Below are positions 41,882 through 50,703 of a stretch of DNA of 64,000 nt, piece by piece. Position 1 is the first letter of the stretch. Each line of letters starts with the position of its first letter. The stretch covers positions 1,798,001 to 1,862,000 of the forward strand of contig NZ_JAGS01000001.1 of assembly GCF_000526775.1 (NCBI RefSeq), written 5' to 3'. The notes below the pieces were generated by a model, which was given only the letters and a program-made list of their open reading frames with translations, had not been told where the DNA came from and made no database searches. Both the position numbers and the translations under genes were made by a program. The stretch comes from Ruminococcus albus AD2013 (lineage in GTDB: Bacteria > Bacillota > Clostridia > Oscillospirales > Ruminococcaceae).

Positions 41882-43252
41882 TTAAAGCTGGATATTGCTG
41901 TGCTTCTTGGGCAGTCTGGAAATTCTCTTGCCGCTCATCATAGCCAGAGCGTCAACAACAGCACTTCTCAGCTGTGAAGCATCAACGATACCGTCTACCA
42001 GACCGTTTACAGCAGCATTTGCAGCGCTTGCCTGAGTCTTTGCGAATTCATCAGCCAGTGCCTGTCTTGCAGCAGCAAGATCGGTTGCGCCTGTGAGCTT
42101 GTCATGCTCCAGGAACTCAGCAGCAGTAATCGGGTCGAGTGCAGAGATAACAGCGGTGGGCAGAGCGTATGCAGCATCGGCATTTGCGCCCTTTCCTGCC
42201 AGTGCTATGTAAGCTGCGCCGTAAGCCTTGCCTGTAACTACGCTGATCTTAGCGGTAGTAGCCTCAGCATATGCGTGAGCCAGCTTGCTCATGCTCTTTA
42301 CAGCACCTGCAGCCTCGGTCTCATCATTTCCTGCAAAGCCCTCGGTATCAACGAAGGTAACTACAGGAACAGCAAAAGCATCACAGGTACGAACGAATCT
42401 TGCCAGCTTAGCGCAGTCGTTCTCTGTCAGCTTGTCCTTGGTCTTGTTGGTCGCAGCAACGCCCACGGTCTCACCGTTGACAGTTGCCAGAGCAGTATAA
42501 GCAGCACCGCCGAAGCCCTCGCTGAGTTCGATAACGCTGTCAGCATCGAATACAGCCTTAGTCAGGCTCTCGATATCGCTGCCCGCAGCAGCTGCGGGCT
42601 CTTCATACTCATATACAGGAACAGGAGAAAGGTTGTTAGCAGGAAGCTTCAGCAGGATAGCTCTTGCCTTCTCGACAGCAGCCTTGTCGTCCTCACAAAC
42701 AGCGCATACAGTGCCGTTTGCAGCAGCATTTTCAGCGGAACCGTTGCTCTTTGCATTGGGAGCGGCATACAGGCTTGCGTCTTTAGCCATTACAACAAAG
42801 TCAGCAGCCTCAGCCAGAAGTGCGGCAGTGCCTGAGCATACGCCGGCAACAACAGCTATCTGGGGAACAACGCCCGAAAGATTTGCTGTCCACAGCATCA
42901 GCTCGCCGTAAGCTCTCAGTGCAGCAGCGCTGTCATTTACATCAGCGCCGTATGAATCATAAATACCTACAACAGGAGTACCTGTCTTGGCAGCCAGATC
43001 ATAGATCTTAGCTATCTTTCTTGCGCCAGCCTCGGTCATAGCGCCGCTCTTAACGGAAACATCCTGAGAGAACGCATAGACAGGTTCGCCGTCAGCATAG
43101 CCATAGGCAGTTATAACGCCCGCAGCCTCGCCAACGAAAGCGTCAAGCTCGGTAAATTTTCCTTCATCAAACAGATATGTCAGCCTTGTTCTTGCAGCGC
43201 TGTCAGCAATAAGTGCCTGAAGTTCTGCCAGAGACTTTTTTGTTTCAGACAT
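41882..43252 (-). CDS. acyl-CoA carboxyltransferase subunit (12S/MmdA-like)
   Basis: ATG 43252 (MSETKKSLAELQALI) with GGAGG upstream gives 456 residues; upstream in-frame codons lack a ribosome site. It has two crotonase-like halves, with the acyl-CoA oxyanion regions visible as VVAGVCSGTAALLAEAADFV (about 140-160) and VVTGKAYGAAYIALAGKG (about 333). It is shorter and more divergent than typical MmdA/PccB (about 510). In this operon it would exchange carboxyl groups between an acyl-CoA and carboxybiotin. The acyl-CoA is not certain. Confidence 0.82.
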   Translation of the reverse strand: MSETKKSLAELQALIADSAARTRLTYLFDEGKFTELDAFVGEAAGVITAYGYADGEPVYAFSQDVSVKSGAMTEAGARKIAKIYDLAAKTGTPVVGIYDSYGADVNDSAAALRAYGELMLWTANLSGVVPQIAVVAGVCSGTAALLAEAADFVVMAKDASLYAAPNAKSNGSAENAAANGTVCAVCEDDKAAVEKARAILLKLPANNLSPVPVYEYEEPAAAAGSDIESLTKAVFDADSVIELSEGFGGAAYTALATVNGETVGVAATNKTKDKLTENDCAKLARFVRTCDAFAVPVVTFVDTEGFAGNDETEAAGAVKSMSKLAHAYAEATTAKISVVTGKAYGAAYIALAGKGANADAAYALPTAVISALDPITAAEFLEHDKLTGATDLAAARQALADEFAKTQASAANAAVNGLVDGIVDASQLRSAVVDALAMMSGKRISRLPKKHSNIQL

Positions 43253-43330
43253 ACAGTTTCCTCCAATCGATTTAATTTGCGGGATAAAAAACTTACATAA
43301 TATAGTTTTTATCATAATTACACGGATACC

Positions 43331-43359
43331 ATTATAACATTTATCTTCCAACTTTTCAA
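43331..43359 (-). promoter_or_regulatory. promoter of the biotin carboxyltransferase operon
   Basis: TTGAAA, a 17-bp spacer and TATAAT are read on the minus strand. 43360-43739 shows no gene. Confidence 0.8.
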
Positions 43360-43739
43360 GTCGAAATCCGCCAAAAAACCTCTTTTTACTTTTTGTTAAC
43401 ATTTTGATAAATATTGATACAAATTCAAAGGTAGGTTTTCTATCGTTATTCACTGTGCAGATGTACACGCCGTTCCCCGTACCGTAGTTCCGGTTTGCGG
43501 CTGCCTGCCATCCTGCACACAGAGAACATTTTGAAAATGGCTTCCTACTATCAGTGAATTCAGGCGAAAAGTTGTACGTTTTTGTACAACTCTTACAGAA
43601 ATATGTCTGAGTTAAATTTTAAATCAGTTTGGTGCATAATATCACAGGTGCGGATTTGGGCAGGCTGACAAAAAATCATGTGTAATGATAAAGCTATTTT
43701 CCTTGACAGATACTTTAAAATTTGCGTCATTATTTTTTA

Positions 43740-43768
43740 TTGACAACCGCAGAAATTAGTGCTATACT
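43740..43768 (+). promoter_or_regulatory. sigma-A promoter of the DUF445 gene
   Basis: TTGACA, a 17-bp spacer and TATACT lie about 70 bp upstream of ATG 43839. Confidence 0.82.
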
Positions 43769-43838
43769 ATTCCTCAATAAAGAAATATATCCAGACAAAA
43801 GAACAGTAAAACAGACAACATACGAGGAGTGCAAACAA

Positions 43839-44729
43839 ATGGAAATACTGAAAATGCTGGCTGCACCGCTGATAGGTGCGGTCATTGGTTATTTTACGAA
43901 CTTTATCGCGGTGAAGATGCTTTTCTTCCCCCATCATGAGGTATATCTGCTGGGGCACCGTGTACCTTTCACCCCGGGTGCGATACCCAAGGGCAAGCCA
44001 CGTCTCGCAAAAGCCGTAGGCAGGGTCGTTGGTACTGAACTTGTCACCAAGGAGGATATCAAGGCAAAGCTTCTCGGCGGTGAGATCGAAACGCGCATAA
44101 CAGGGGCGATAACGCAGGAGCTTTCAAACAATATCCGTGCTGAGATATGCAAGCTGACAAAATGCTCTGAGGAGACCTATGCTGAGGGTAGTTCAAAGCT
44201 CAGCGAGATGCTCAGCCGACAGATAGTTGATGAACTTTCGGCTTCACAGCTGCCCGAGATAGTTGTGAAAAAATGCAACGACTCCATCGAGGAAAAGCTG
44301 AGCAATACCATGTTCGCAAAGCTTATCCCCGAAGAGAAGATACAGTCTTTCACCGCCCCGCTGGTCGTAAAGATACGTTCAATGATCGACCGCGACGGAA
44401 TGGAGTGTGTAAAGCCTGTCATTGAGAACAAGATCTCCGATCTCAGCGAAAAAAGCGGTCTTGAACTGCTTGAACTTATAAAAGTAGATGAAGCCCGCCT
44501 TACTGAAATGGCAGGAAAAGTCTACCGCAGCGCCGTTAACAACTACATCGACAAGCTTTTTGAAAAGCTGGATTTTGCTGTGATGGTAGAAGACAAGATC
44601 AACGATATGTCCATTGAAAAAATGGAAGATCTGGTTCAGACCGTCATGAAAAAGGAACTCAGCACCATAGTAAACCTCGGTGCGCTGATAGGCTTCGTCC
44701 TCGGACTTTTCAACCTTATACTGAAATGA
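43839..44729 (+). CDS. DUF445 family membrane protein
   Basis: The protein has 296 residues from ATG 43839 (MEILKMLAAPLIGAVIGYF), preceded by GAGGAG. The N-terminal membrane helix and the diagnostic GYFTNFIAVKMLFFPHH stretch (about 17-33) are followed by RVPFTPGAIPKGKPRLA, then a long helical cytosolic region and a C-terminal helix (LGALIGFVLGLFNLIL). This matches the YheB/DUF445 family found in spore-formers, whose biochemical role is unknown. Confidence 0.87.
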   Translation: MEILKMLAAPLIGAVIGYFTNFIAVKMLFFPHHEVYLLGHRVPFTPGAIPKGKPRLAKAVGRVVGTELVTKEDIKAKLLGGEIETRITGAITQELSNNIRAEICKLTKCSEETYAEGSSKLSEMLSRQIVDELSASQLPEIVVKKCNDSIEEKLSNTMFAKLIPEEKIQSFTAPLVVKIRSMIDRDGMECVKPVIENKISDLSEKSGLELLELIKVDEARLTEMAGKVYRSAVNNYIDKLFEKLDFAVMVEDKINDMSIEKMEDLVQTVMKKELSTIVNLGALIGFVLGLFNLILK

Positions 44730-44733
44730 TATA

Positions 44734-44766
44734 AACGGGATGGCCGCACGGTCATCCCGTTGTTTT
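44734..44766 (+). terminator. terminator of the DUF445 gene
   Basis: The stem AACGGGATGg/gtCATCCCGTT is followed by GTTTTT. Confidence 0.82.
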
Positions 44767-44773
44767 TCACCTA

Positions 44774-44802
44774 TTGACATACCGGATAACTCATGTTAGA
44801 AT
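44774..44802 (+). promoter_or_regulatory. sigma-A promoter of the C39-like gene
   Basis: TTGACA, a 17-bp spacer and TAGAAT lie just after the preceding terminator. Confidence 0.78.
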
Positions 44803-44839
44803 ATAGTGGTAATTTTATACTACGAAACGAGGCATACCA

Positions 44840-45193
44840 ATGAATATCACATATATCCACGAACCCACCGACTTACAGTGCGGTCAGGCAGTACTTGCGA
44901 TGGTGCTGGGGATATCCACAGAACAAGTCGTCAGCGACCTTAACAACGAACGTGAGACCACACTTAAAGAAATGAAAGAATATCTTCGCTCTCACGGTAC
45001 ATGGGTATCAGATCAACGTGTACCTGTCACGAAAAAATCACAGCTTCCTCCCTTGTGTATGCTGAGCCTTGAAACACCCCGATGCTGGCACTGGTCGCTG
45101 TACTGTGAAGGTACTTTCTATGACCCCGAGCACGGCGTTATGTCGGATTTTCCCGCTTCAAACCGCCGTTACTACTGGCAGATAAAACTCTGA
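44840..45193 (+). CDS. C39-like papain-fold cysteine peptidase domain protein
   Basis: The protein has 117 residues. The N-terminal catalytic Cys in TDLQCGQAVLAMVLG (about 14) with the preceding Gln, and the His-Asp pair in CWHWSLYCEGTFYDPEHG (about 83-97), fit the Peptidase_C39_2 fold. No signal peptide or ABC transporter domain is present, so it is a free cytosolic single-domain protein. The adjacent ABC exporter genes are on the other strand; a functional link is possible but unsupported. Confidence 0.75.
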   Translation: MNITYIHEPTDLQCGQAVLAMVLGISTEQVVSDLNNERETTLKEMKEYLRSHGTWVSDQRVPVTKKSQLPPLCMLSLETPRCWHWSLYCEGTFYDPEHGVMSDFPASNRRYYWQIKL

Positions 45194-45216
45194 ATATCCT
45201 ACACATATAAAAGTAT

Positions 45217-45246
45217 AAGCGGAGGACAGCTGTCCTCCGCTTTTTG
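45217..45246 (+). terminator. terminator of the C39-like gene
   Basis: A 13-bp perfect inverted repeat (AAGCGGAGGACAG and its complement) is followed by a T-run. It can also serve the opposing ABC operon. Confidence 0.88.
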
Positions 45247-45256
45247 CTGTGCTATA

Positions 45257-47092
45257 TCAGGTCTTGTTGCCCGCGAACTGTGTGCGGTAAAGCTCGTAGT
45301 AACAGCCTTTCTGCGCGATAAGTTCTTCGTGTCTTCCCTTTTCGGCGACCTTTCCGCCGTCTATTACAACTATCATATCAGCGTCACGGATAGTTGAAAG
45401 ACGATGGGCTATTATCAGCGATGTTCGGTTCTTCATCAGTGCCACCATAGCAGATTGTATGTGCATTTCGGTTCGAGTATCAACACTGGAAGTCGCTTCA
45501 TCGAGAATAAGTATCTTTGGGTCCGCAAGGATAGCCCTTGCAATGGCGAGAAGCTGTCTTTGTCCCTGTGAGAGATTCGAGCCGCCCTCGGCAAGCTGAG
45601 TTTTGTAGCCTTCGGGCAGATGCCGTATGAAAACATCTGCATTTGCATGCGCCGCCGCACGACGGACATCTTCATCGGGTGCATCTTCTCTGCCGTAGCG
45701 GATATTATCCTCGATACTGCCTTTGAACAGTACCGTATCCTGCAAAACTATGCCAACGGACTTTCTCAGTTCGTCCATTCGCATATCCCTGATGTCTACG
45801 CCGTCCACGGTTATACTGCCGCTGTCCGCATCGTAGAATCTCGTCAGCAGATTTACAACAGTAGTCTTGCCCGAACCTGTCGCACCAACAATAGCTATCT
45901 TCTGACCCTGCTTTATATCCAGATCAAGCCCTTTGAGCACAGGCTTTTCGGGGTCATAGCTGAAATGTATGTCCTCGAACTTAATATCTCCTCGGATATC
46001 TTCCGCAGTGATCTTGCTTGTGCCTTCGTCAGTTTCGGGAGGTGTTTCCATTACCTCAAAAATACGTTCAGCACCTGCAATGGCTGTCTGTATATTGGCG
46101 TACTGGTTGGCTATCTCGTTTATAGGTCTTGAAAACTGCTTTGAGTAGAGTATGAATGCCTGTATCGTACCCACGGTTATCCAGCCTTTATAGCTGAACC
46201 AGCCGCCGAATGCAGCTATCATAACAAAGCCGAAGTTTCCTATGCAGTTCATCAGCGGACCCATTATGCCCGCACATATCTGCGCACGTATACCTGTCCT
46301 GCGCAGTTCATCGCTCATCGCATTGAAATCTTCCACAGCTGCCTGTTCCTTTGAGTAGGATACAACAGTGCGGTGTCCCGTTACCATCTCTTCAACATGA
46401 CCGTTAAGCTTGCCCAGTATTATCTGCTGTTTCAGGAAATATCTGCGCATATATTTGGTCATCTTAGCTGATACAAAAACCGTCAGCACTACGGTGGAAA
46501 GTGATATCAGCGTCAGCAAAGGCGAGTAGGTCCACATTATTACGATGGAACCAACTACAGTCAGCACGCCCGATATCAGCGAGCCTATGGACTGAGACAC
46601 AGTGTTGGAAATATTTTCAACATCGTTGGTCATACGGCTCATTATATCGCCGTGTCGGTGGCTGTCAAAGTACTTTATCGGAAGTTTGACAAGGTCGCCG
46701 AAGAGGTCTCGCCTCATGGTGGATACCGTCTTCTGTGACAGCCTTGCGGAGAATATGCCCTGCAAATAAGAGAATACCGAGTTCATCAGATAGACAACGC
46801 CAAGTACAATAAGTATCTTAATGAGCCTCTCGGTGTCAACGCTAAGCTTTTTATCATCGAGGGTTATGCAGTCAATGGCTATCTGCTGGATATATGGCGC
46901 AGCCAGACCAAGCAGAGTGATCATCAGCATAATAGCCATAAGCCCGAAGAAAAGGTATTGGCTCCTGCCGATGTACCTCAGCAGTTTGCCCAGAGTTTCA
47001 CGTGCGTTTTTGGGCTTTTCTGCATTTATCAGAGCAGCCTGTCTTCCTCCCGGCTGCTGCTTGTTATTCGGATTAGGTGGCATAGGGGGCAT
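45257..47092 (-). CDS. ABC exporter half-transporter (catalytically canonical subunit)
   Basis: The protein has 611 residues. A Pro/Asn-rich N-terminal tail precedes six membrane helices (about 55-340) and a nucleotide-binding domain: Walker A GATGSGKTT (about 400), signature LSQGQRQLLAIARA (about 505), Walker B ILILDEATSSVD with the catalytic Glu, and the H-loop IIAHRLSTI. It is a multidrug/lipid-type exporter. Its ATG overlaps the stop of the upstream half-transporter, so the two form a heterodimer. Confidence 0.93.
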   Translation of the reverse strand: MPPMPPNPNNKQQPGGRQAALINAEKPKNARETLGKLLRYIGRSQYLFFGLMAIMLMITLLGLAAPYIQQIAIDCITLDDKKLSVDTERLIKILIVLGVVYLMNSVFSYLQGIFSARLSQKTVSTMRRDLFGDLVKLPIKYFDSHRHGDIMSRMTNDVENISNTVSQSIGSLISGVLTVVGSIVIMWTYSPLLTLISLSTVVLTVFVSAKMTKYMRRYFLKQQIILGKLNGHVEEMVTGHRTVVSYSKEQAAVEDFNAMSDELRRTGIRAQICAGIMGPLMNCIGNFGFVMIAAFGGWFSYKGWITVGTIQAFILYSKQFSRPINEIANQYANIQTAIAGAERIFEVMETPPETDEGTSKITAEDIRGDIKFEDIHFSYDPEKPVLKGLDLDIKQGQKIAIVGATGSGKTTVVNLLTRFYDADSGSITVDGVDIRDMRMDELRKSVGIVLQDTVLFKGSIEDNIRYGREDAPDEDVRRAAAHANADVFIRHLPEGYKTQLAEGGSNLSQGQRQLLAIARAILADPKILILDEATSSVDTRTEMHIQSAMVALMKNRTSLIIAHRLSTIRDADMIVVIDGGKVAEKGRHEELIAQKGCYYELYRTQFAGNKT

Positions 47093-48819
47093 TATGATTC
47101 ACCTCCCTGAGTCTTGATCTGGGAATCATAGATATCCTTATAGACCTCACAGTTTTTCAACAGGGCGTCGTGATTATCACAGCCGACTATCCTGCCGCGG
47201 TCGAGGACAACTATCCTGTCACAGCTTTTTACGCTGGCGATACGCTGTGCGATGGTTATTACCGTTGTACCTTTGAGTTCTTCTCTGAGCTTAGCCCTGA
47301 GTTTTGCCTCGGTACCAAGGTCCAGTGCCGAGGTGGAATCATCGAATATAAGTATCTCGGGCTTTTTAAGCACGGCTCTTGCTATTGACATACGCTGTTT
47401 CTGTCCGCCCGAAAGTGACGCGCCTTTCTCGGCAATCATGCTGTCATAGCCATCGGGCATACGGCTTATGAATTCGTCAGCTTGTGCGATATCAGCGGCT
47501 TTTCTGACTTCTTCATCGGTTGCGTCATCTTTACCCCAGCGGATATTCTCGGCTACCGTTGCGGAGAAAAGCTCGCTCTTCTGCAAAACAATACCGACCC
47601 TTTTTCTGAGGTCTTCAAGCCCGAATTCACGGACATTCACGCCGTCAATCAGAACTTCGCCCCGGTCTGCATCGTAAAATCTGGGTATAAGGTTCACCAG
47701 CGAGGATTTTCCCGAACCCGTCGCGCCGAGGATAGCTATGTTCTCCCCTGCATGGATATCAAGATCGATATCCGTAAGTACGGGCTCACCGCTGGATTCG
47801 GGGTATGCAAAGGTAACTCCCCTGAAAATAACTGTACCTTTTTTAGTACCGATATCTCCACCGTTGCCGTCCCTGATAACAGGCTCGGTATCAAGCACCT
47901 CATTGATACGCTTTGCTGATGCGCTCGCCCTTGCCATGGTCTGGAACATCATGGATATCATCATTATGCCGTGAAGCACCTGCGTGAGGTAGGTTATCGC
48001 CGCCATTACCTCACCGACTTTCATCTCCTTAGCCTGAACCTGCCAGCCGCCGATATAAATTACCGCCATCACCGAGAAATTCATTATCACCATAAGTACA
48101 GGCGAAAGCAGTGCCATGAGCTCCTGAACTTTCAGGTTAGCTTCCGTCAAGCCCATATTCGCGCCCTCAAAACGCTCCTGCTCGTGCTTTTCACGGACAT
48201 ATGCCTTGACTACTCTCGCGCCCGTGACATTCTCCTGCATGACCGAGTTAACGCTGTCAAGCCTGCTTGCAACTATGGCATAAAGCGGATTTGCCCTGCG
48301 CATTATCAGTATAACGATAAGGGCTTCAACAGGCAGTGCTACCGCGATTATCGTACCGAAACTTTTAGCAAGGGTCAGCATCATTATTACTCCGCCAATG
48401 AACATTATTATGTTTCGCACAAATCCTCGTATCAGGAAATCCACCATCTGCTGAATCGCTGTAACATCGGCGGTTATCCTTGTCACAAGGGAACCTGTGG
48501 TGAATTTGTCCGTCTGCTGGAATGACAGCCCCATCACCCGCTTGAAGAGGTCATTCCTCACATCTCTTGAAAATCCCTGCGAGGCGCACCCAGCAAAAAA
48601 CGCGGATGCCGAGCCGCAGCAAGCTCCGAATATGACGGTACACAGCATTAATATGCCCGTTCTTATTATCAGCCCGTAATCACTGCCCAGAACACCATCG
48701 TCCACTATTTTGGACATTAGCTTAGGCTGTAAAAGATCCATGGATACTTCTCCCACCATACTGAGGGGTGCCAGAAGTACAAAAGGCAGGTAAGGTTTTA
48801 TGTATTTTGCAAGCTTCAC
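47092..48819 (-). CDS. ABC exporter half-transporter (degenerate-site subunit)
   Basis: The protein has 575 residues. Six membrane helices (about 15-310) precede the NBD: Walker A GATGSGKSS (about 365), signature LSGGQKQRMSIARA (about 470) and Walker B ILIFDDSTSALD. The residue after the Walker B Asp is Asp, not the catalytic Glu, and the switch His is replaced (TVITIAQRIASV). Both changes are hallmarks of the degenerate-site partner in heterodimeric exporters such as TM287/288 and BmrCD. It overlaps the MarR gene by 4 bp and the next half-transporter by one base. Confidence 0.93.
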   Translation of the reverse strand: MKLAKYIKPYLPFVLLAPLSMVGEVSMDLLQPKLMSKIVDDGVLGSDYGLIIRTGILMLCTVIFGACCGSASAFFAGCASQGFSRDVRNDLFKRVMGLSFQQTDKFTTGSLVTRITADVTAIQQMVDFLIRGFVRNIIMFIGGVIMMLTLAKSFGTIIAVALPVEALIVILIMRRANPLYAIVASRLDSVNSVMQENVTGARVVKAYVREKHEQERFEGANMGLTEANLKVQELMALLSPVLMVIMNFSVMAVIYIGGWQVQAKEMKVGEVMAAITYLTQVLHGIMMISMMFQTMARASASAKRINEVLDTEPVIRDGNGGDIGTKKGTVIFRGVTFAYPESSGEPVLTDIDLDIHAGENIAILGATGSGKSSLVNLIPRFYDADRGEVLIDGVNVREFGLEDLRKRVGIVLQKSELFSATVAENIRWGKDDATDEEVRKAADIAQADEFISRMPDGYDSMIAEKGASLSGGQKQRMSIARAVLKKPEILIFDDSTSALDLGTEAKLRAKLREELKGTTVITIAQRIASVKSCDRIVVLDRGRIVGCDNHDALLKNCEVYKDIYDSQIKTQGGES

Positions 48820-49295
48820 TTATCTTCCTCCTCCAGCAGATTTTTCAGTATCTTACGCATAGTAGCCATCATCGCATCAAGCTCCTCCTGCGGGATACCT
48901 TTCACCATATCAGCATCAGCCCCGCGGAATATGCTTCTCACCTGATCGACCTTTTCGCGTCCCTTTTCTGTCAGGTAAACTTTCACCTGACGCATATCCT
49001 CGGTATCAGCTTCACGGCGCACCAACCCTTCGCTCTCCATTTTGCCCAGCGCCACCGAAACAGTCGGCGCAGTCAGATGAGTTCGCTGTACCAGTTGAAG
49101 CTGAGTCGCACCCTCATTCTGGAATAGTTCCATCAGAAGCTTGTGATGCCCGTGGGAGATACCGCAGCGCTCACATTCCCGCCTTACGCGGTGCATAAAC
49201 AGCCGCGATATGTCGTTGATGAACATCGACGGCTTTGCATCGGGTCTTTCAAGCAGCATACGAGGCATTTTTGTATGATCGTTTTTGTGACCCAC
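48816..49295 (-). CDS. MarR-family transcriptional regulator
   Basis: The protein has 159 residues. A winged helix-turn-helix occupies about 60-125 (EGATQLQLVQRTHLTAPTVS, then KMESEGLVRREADTEDMRQV), flanked by dimerisation helices. It is the first gene of an operon with the two ABC half-transporters (4-bp overlap). A 20-bp palindrome sits across its promoter, so it most likely represses its own operon until a drug or related ligand binds. Confidence 0.92.
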   Translation of the reverse strand: MGHKNDHTKMPRMLLERPDAKPSMFINDISRLFMHRVRRECERCGISHGHHKLLMELFQNEGATQLQLVQRTHLTAPTVSVALGKMESEGLVRREADTEDMRQVKVYLTEKGREKVDQVRSIFRGADADMVKGIPQEELDAMMATMRKILKNLLEEEDK

Positions 49296-49310
49296 GCTCT
49301 TTCCTCCTTA

Positions 49311-49330
49311 TTAGTTAGTTTTCTAACTAA
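49311..49330. promoter_or_regulatory. MarR operator palindrome
   Basis: TTAGTTAG-TTTT-CTAACTAA is a perfect 8-bp inverted repeat that abuts the -10 box of the MarR-ABC promoter and covers the expected transcript start. Confidence 0.8.
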
Positions 49331-49358
49331 TAATAACACTTCACGACCGGATTGTCAA
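49330..49358 (-). promoter_or_regulatory. promoter of the MarR-ABC exporter operon
   Basis: TTGACA, a 17-bp spacer and TATTAT are read on the minus strand. The -10 adjoins the operator palindrome. Confidence 0.82.
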
Positions 49359-49458
49359 CCATTTCTCAAAAAATTCTTCCCGCCCGAAAAATTTCTACAA
49401 ACCCCTTGATTTTTCTGAAAAAGTATGCTATAATAATTAAGCTGTTTTAGTACAGTAC

Positions 49459-49547
49459 GCAGATGTACCCAAGTGGCTGAAGGGTCCGCACTCGAAATGC
49501 GGTAGGGCGGTAATACCGTCGCGAGAGTTCAAATCTCTCCATCTGCG
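49459..49547 (+). tRNA. tRNA-Ser (anticodon CGA)
   Basis: An 89-nt class II tRNA: acceptor GCAGATG/CATCTGC, anticodon stem CCGCA/TGCGG around CTCGAAA (CGA at 34-36), long variable arm, T-loop TTCAAAT and discriminator G. CCA is not encoded. Confidence 0.95.
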
Positions 49548-49553
49548 CTTTAT

Positions 49554-49590
49554 AAAGCTCTCTCAACTGATTCATTGAGGGAGCTTTTCG
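49554..49590 (+). terminator. terminator of tRNA-Ser
   Basis: AAAGCTCTCTCAA pairs with TTGAGGGAGCTTT (G-T wobble) and TT follows. Confidence 0.8.
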
Positions 49591-49652
49591 TTTGTATAGC
49601 GGTTTAACTATAAAAAATTCAGACAATCACGGAAAATTGAACATAAAAAGGA

Positions 49653-49681
49653 TTGATTATCCGTTTCAACTGTGATATAAT
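49653..49681 (+). promoter_or_regulatory. sigma-A promoter of purC
   Basis: TTGATT, a 17-bp spacer and TATAAT lie about 100 bp upstream of ATG 49785. Confidence 0.72.
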
Positions 49682-49784
49682 AGAAAAGTATCATCATGAG
49701 CAGCGATAATGACTATGTCATATCGGCTGCATCAGAACATTTGGATATACTTATCTAAAACAGAAAGGTTCGAGGTGTTTCATT

Positions 49785-50648
49785 ATGAAGAAGATCATTT
49801 CAGGCAAGGTAAGAGAGGTATACGAAACAGACGGTGGAGAGCTTATCATGGTAACAACCGACAGAATTTCCGCATTCGATGTTATTCTTGATTCCACCAT
49901 ACCCAACAAAGGCAAGGCTCTCAATCAGATAGCACTTTACTGGTTCGACCTTACAAAGGATATCGTTCCCAACCACATCATCACAGACGATATCTCCAAG
50001 ATGCCTGCTGAAATATCACAGGACAAGGCGCAGTACGAGGGCAGAACTATCATGTCCAAGAAGCTGAAGATGCTCCCTTACGAGTTCATCGTAAGAGGCT
50101 ATATGTTCGGCAGTATGTGGGGTGAATATCAGAAGACCAAGACATTCTGCGGTCAGCCCGTTGAAGGCGAATATCAGCTTGCTGAAAAGCTCGCTCAGCC
50201 TATGGTAACACCTTCTGTAAAGAACAGCGAAGGTCACGACGAGAATATCACCATGGACAGACTCAGAGCTGAGATCGGCACTGAAGAAGCTGACAGAATC
50301 GCTGATATCTGCGTTAAGATCTACAACAAGTGCTATGAAGACGCTCAGAAGAAGGGTCTGATAATCGCTGATACCAAGTTTGAATTCGGTTATGACGAGA
50401 ACGGCGTTCTCACCCTGGGCGATGAGGTAATGACTCCCGACTCCAGCCGTTTCTGGGCTGCTGAGGATTACAAGACAGGCGTTTCTCCCAGATCTTATGA
50501 CAAGCAGTTCGTTCGTGACTGGCTCATCGAGAACAAGCTCAACGGTGTTACACCCGCTCCCAAGCTCCCCGAAGAGATCGCAGAGAAGACTGCCGCTCTC
50601 TACAAGGAATGCTACACCAAGATCACAGGCAGAGATTCTTACAAGTAA
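49785..50648 (+). CDS. purC: SAICAR synthetase (PurC)
   Basis: The 287-residue enzyme is phosphoribosylaminoimidazole-succinocarboxamide synthase, joining aspartate to CAIR in purine synthesis. Visible motifs are the N-terminal KVREVYE and TDRISAFDVIL (about 30-40), KKLKMLPYEFIVRGYMFGSM (about 88-107) and LIIADTKFEFGYDENG (about 190). The length suits the longer PurC form seen in clostridia and eukaryotes. It is monocistronic; other pur genes are not in the window. Confidence 0.95.
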   Translation: MKKIISGKVREVYETDGGELIMVTTDRISAFDVILDSTIPNKGKALNQIALYWFDLTKDIVPNHIITDDISKMPAEISQDKAQYEGRTIMSKKLKMLPYEFIVRGYMFGSMWGEYQKTKTFCGQPVEGEYQLAEKLAQPMVTPSVKNSEGHDENITMDRLRAEIGTEEADRIADICVKIYNKCYEDAQKKGLIIADTKFEFGYDENGVLTLGDEVMTPDSSRFWAAEDYKTGVSPRSYDKQFVRDWLIENKLNGVTPAPKLPEEIAEKTAALYKECYTKITGRDSYK

Positions 50649-50666
50649 TACTACAAGATACAAACA

Positions 50667-50703
50667 GTCCCGCAGTCAGAAATGGCTGCGGGACATTTTT
50701 TAT
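50667..50703 (+). terminator. terminator of purC
   Basis: The 9-bp stem GTCCCGCAG/CTGCGGGAC is followed by A and six T. The T-tract is the insertion point and target duplication of the 50704-51409 element. Confidence 0.88.
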
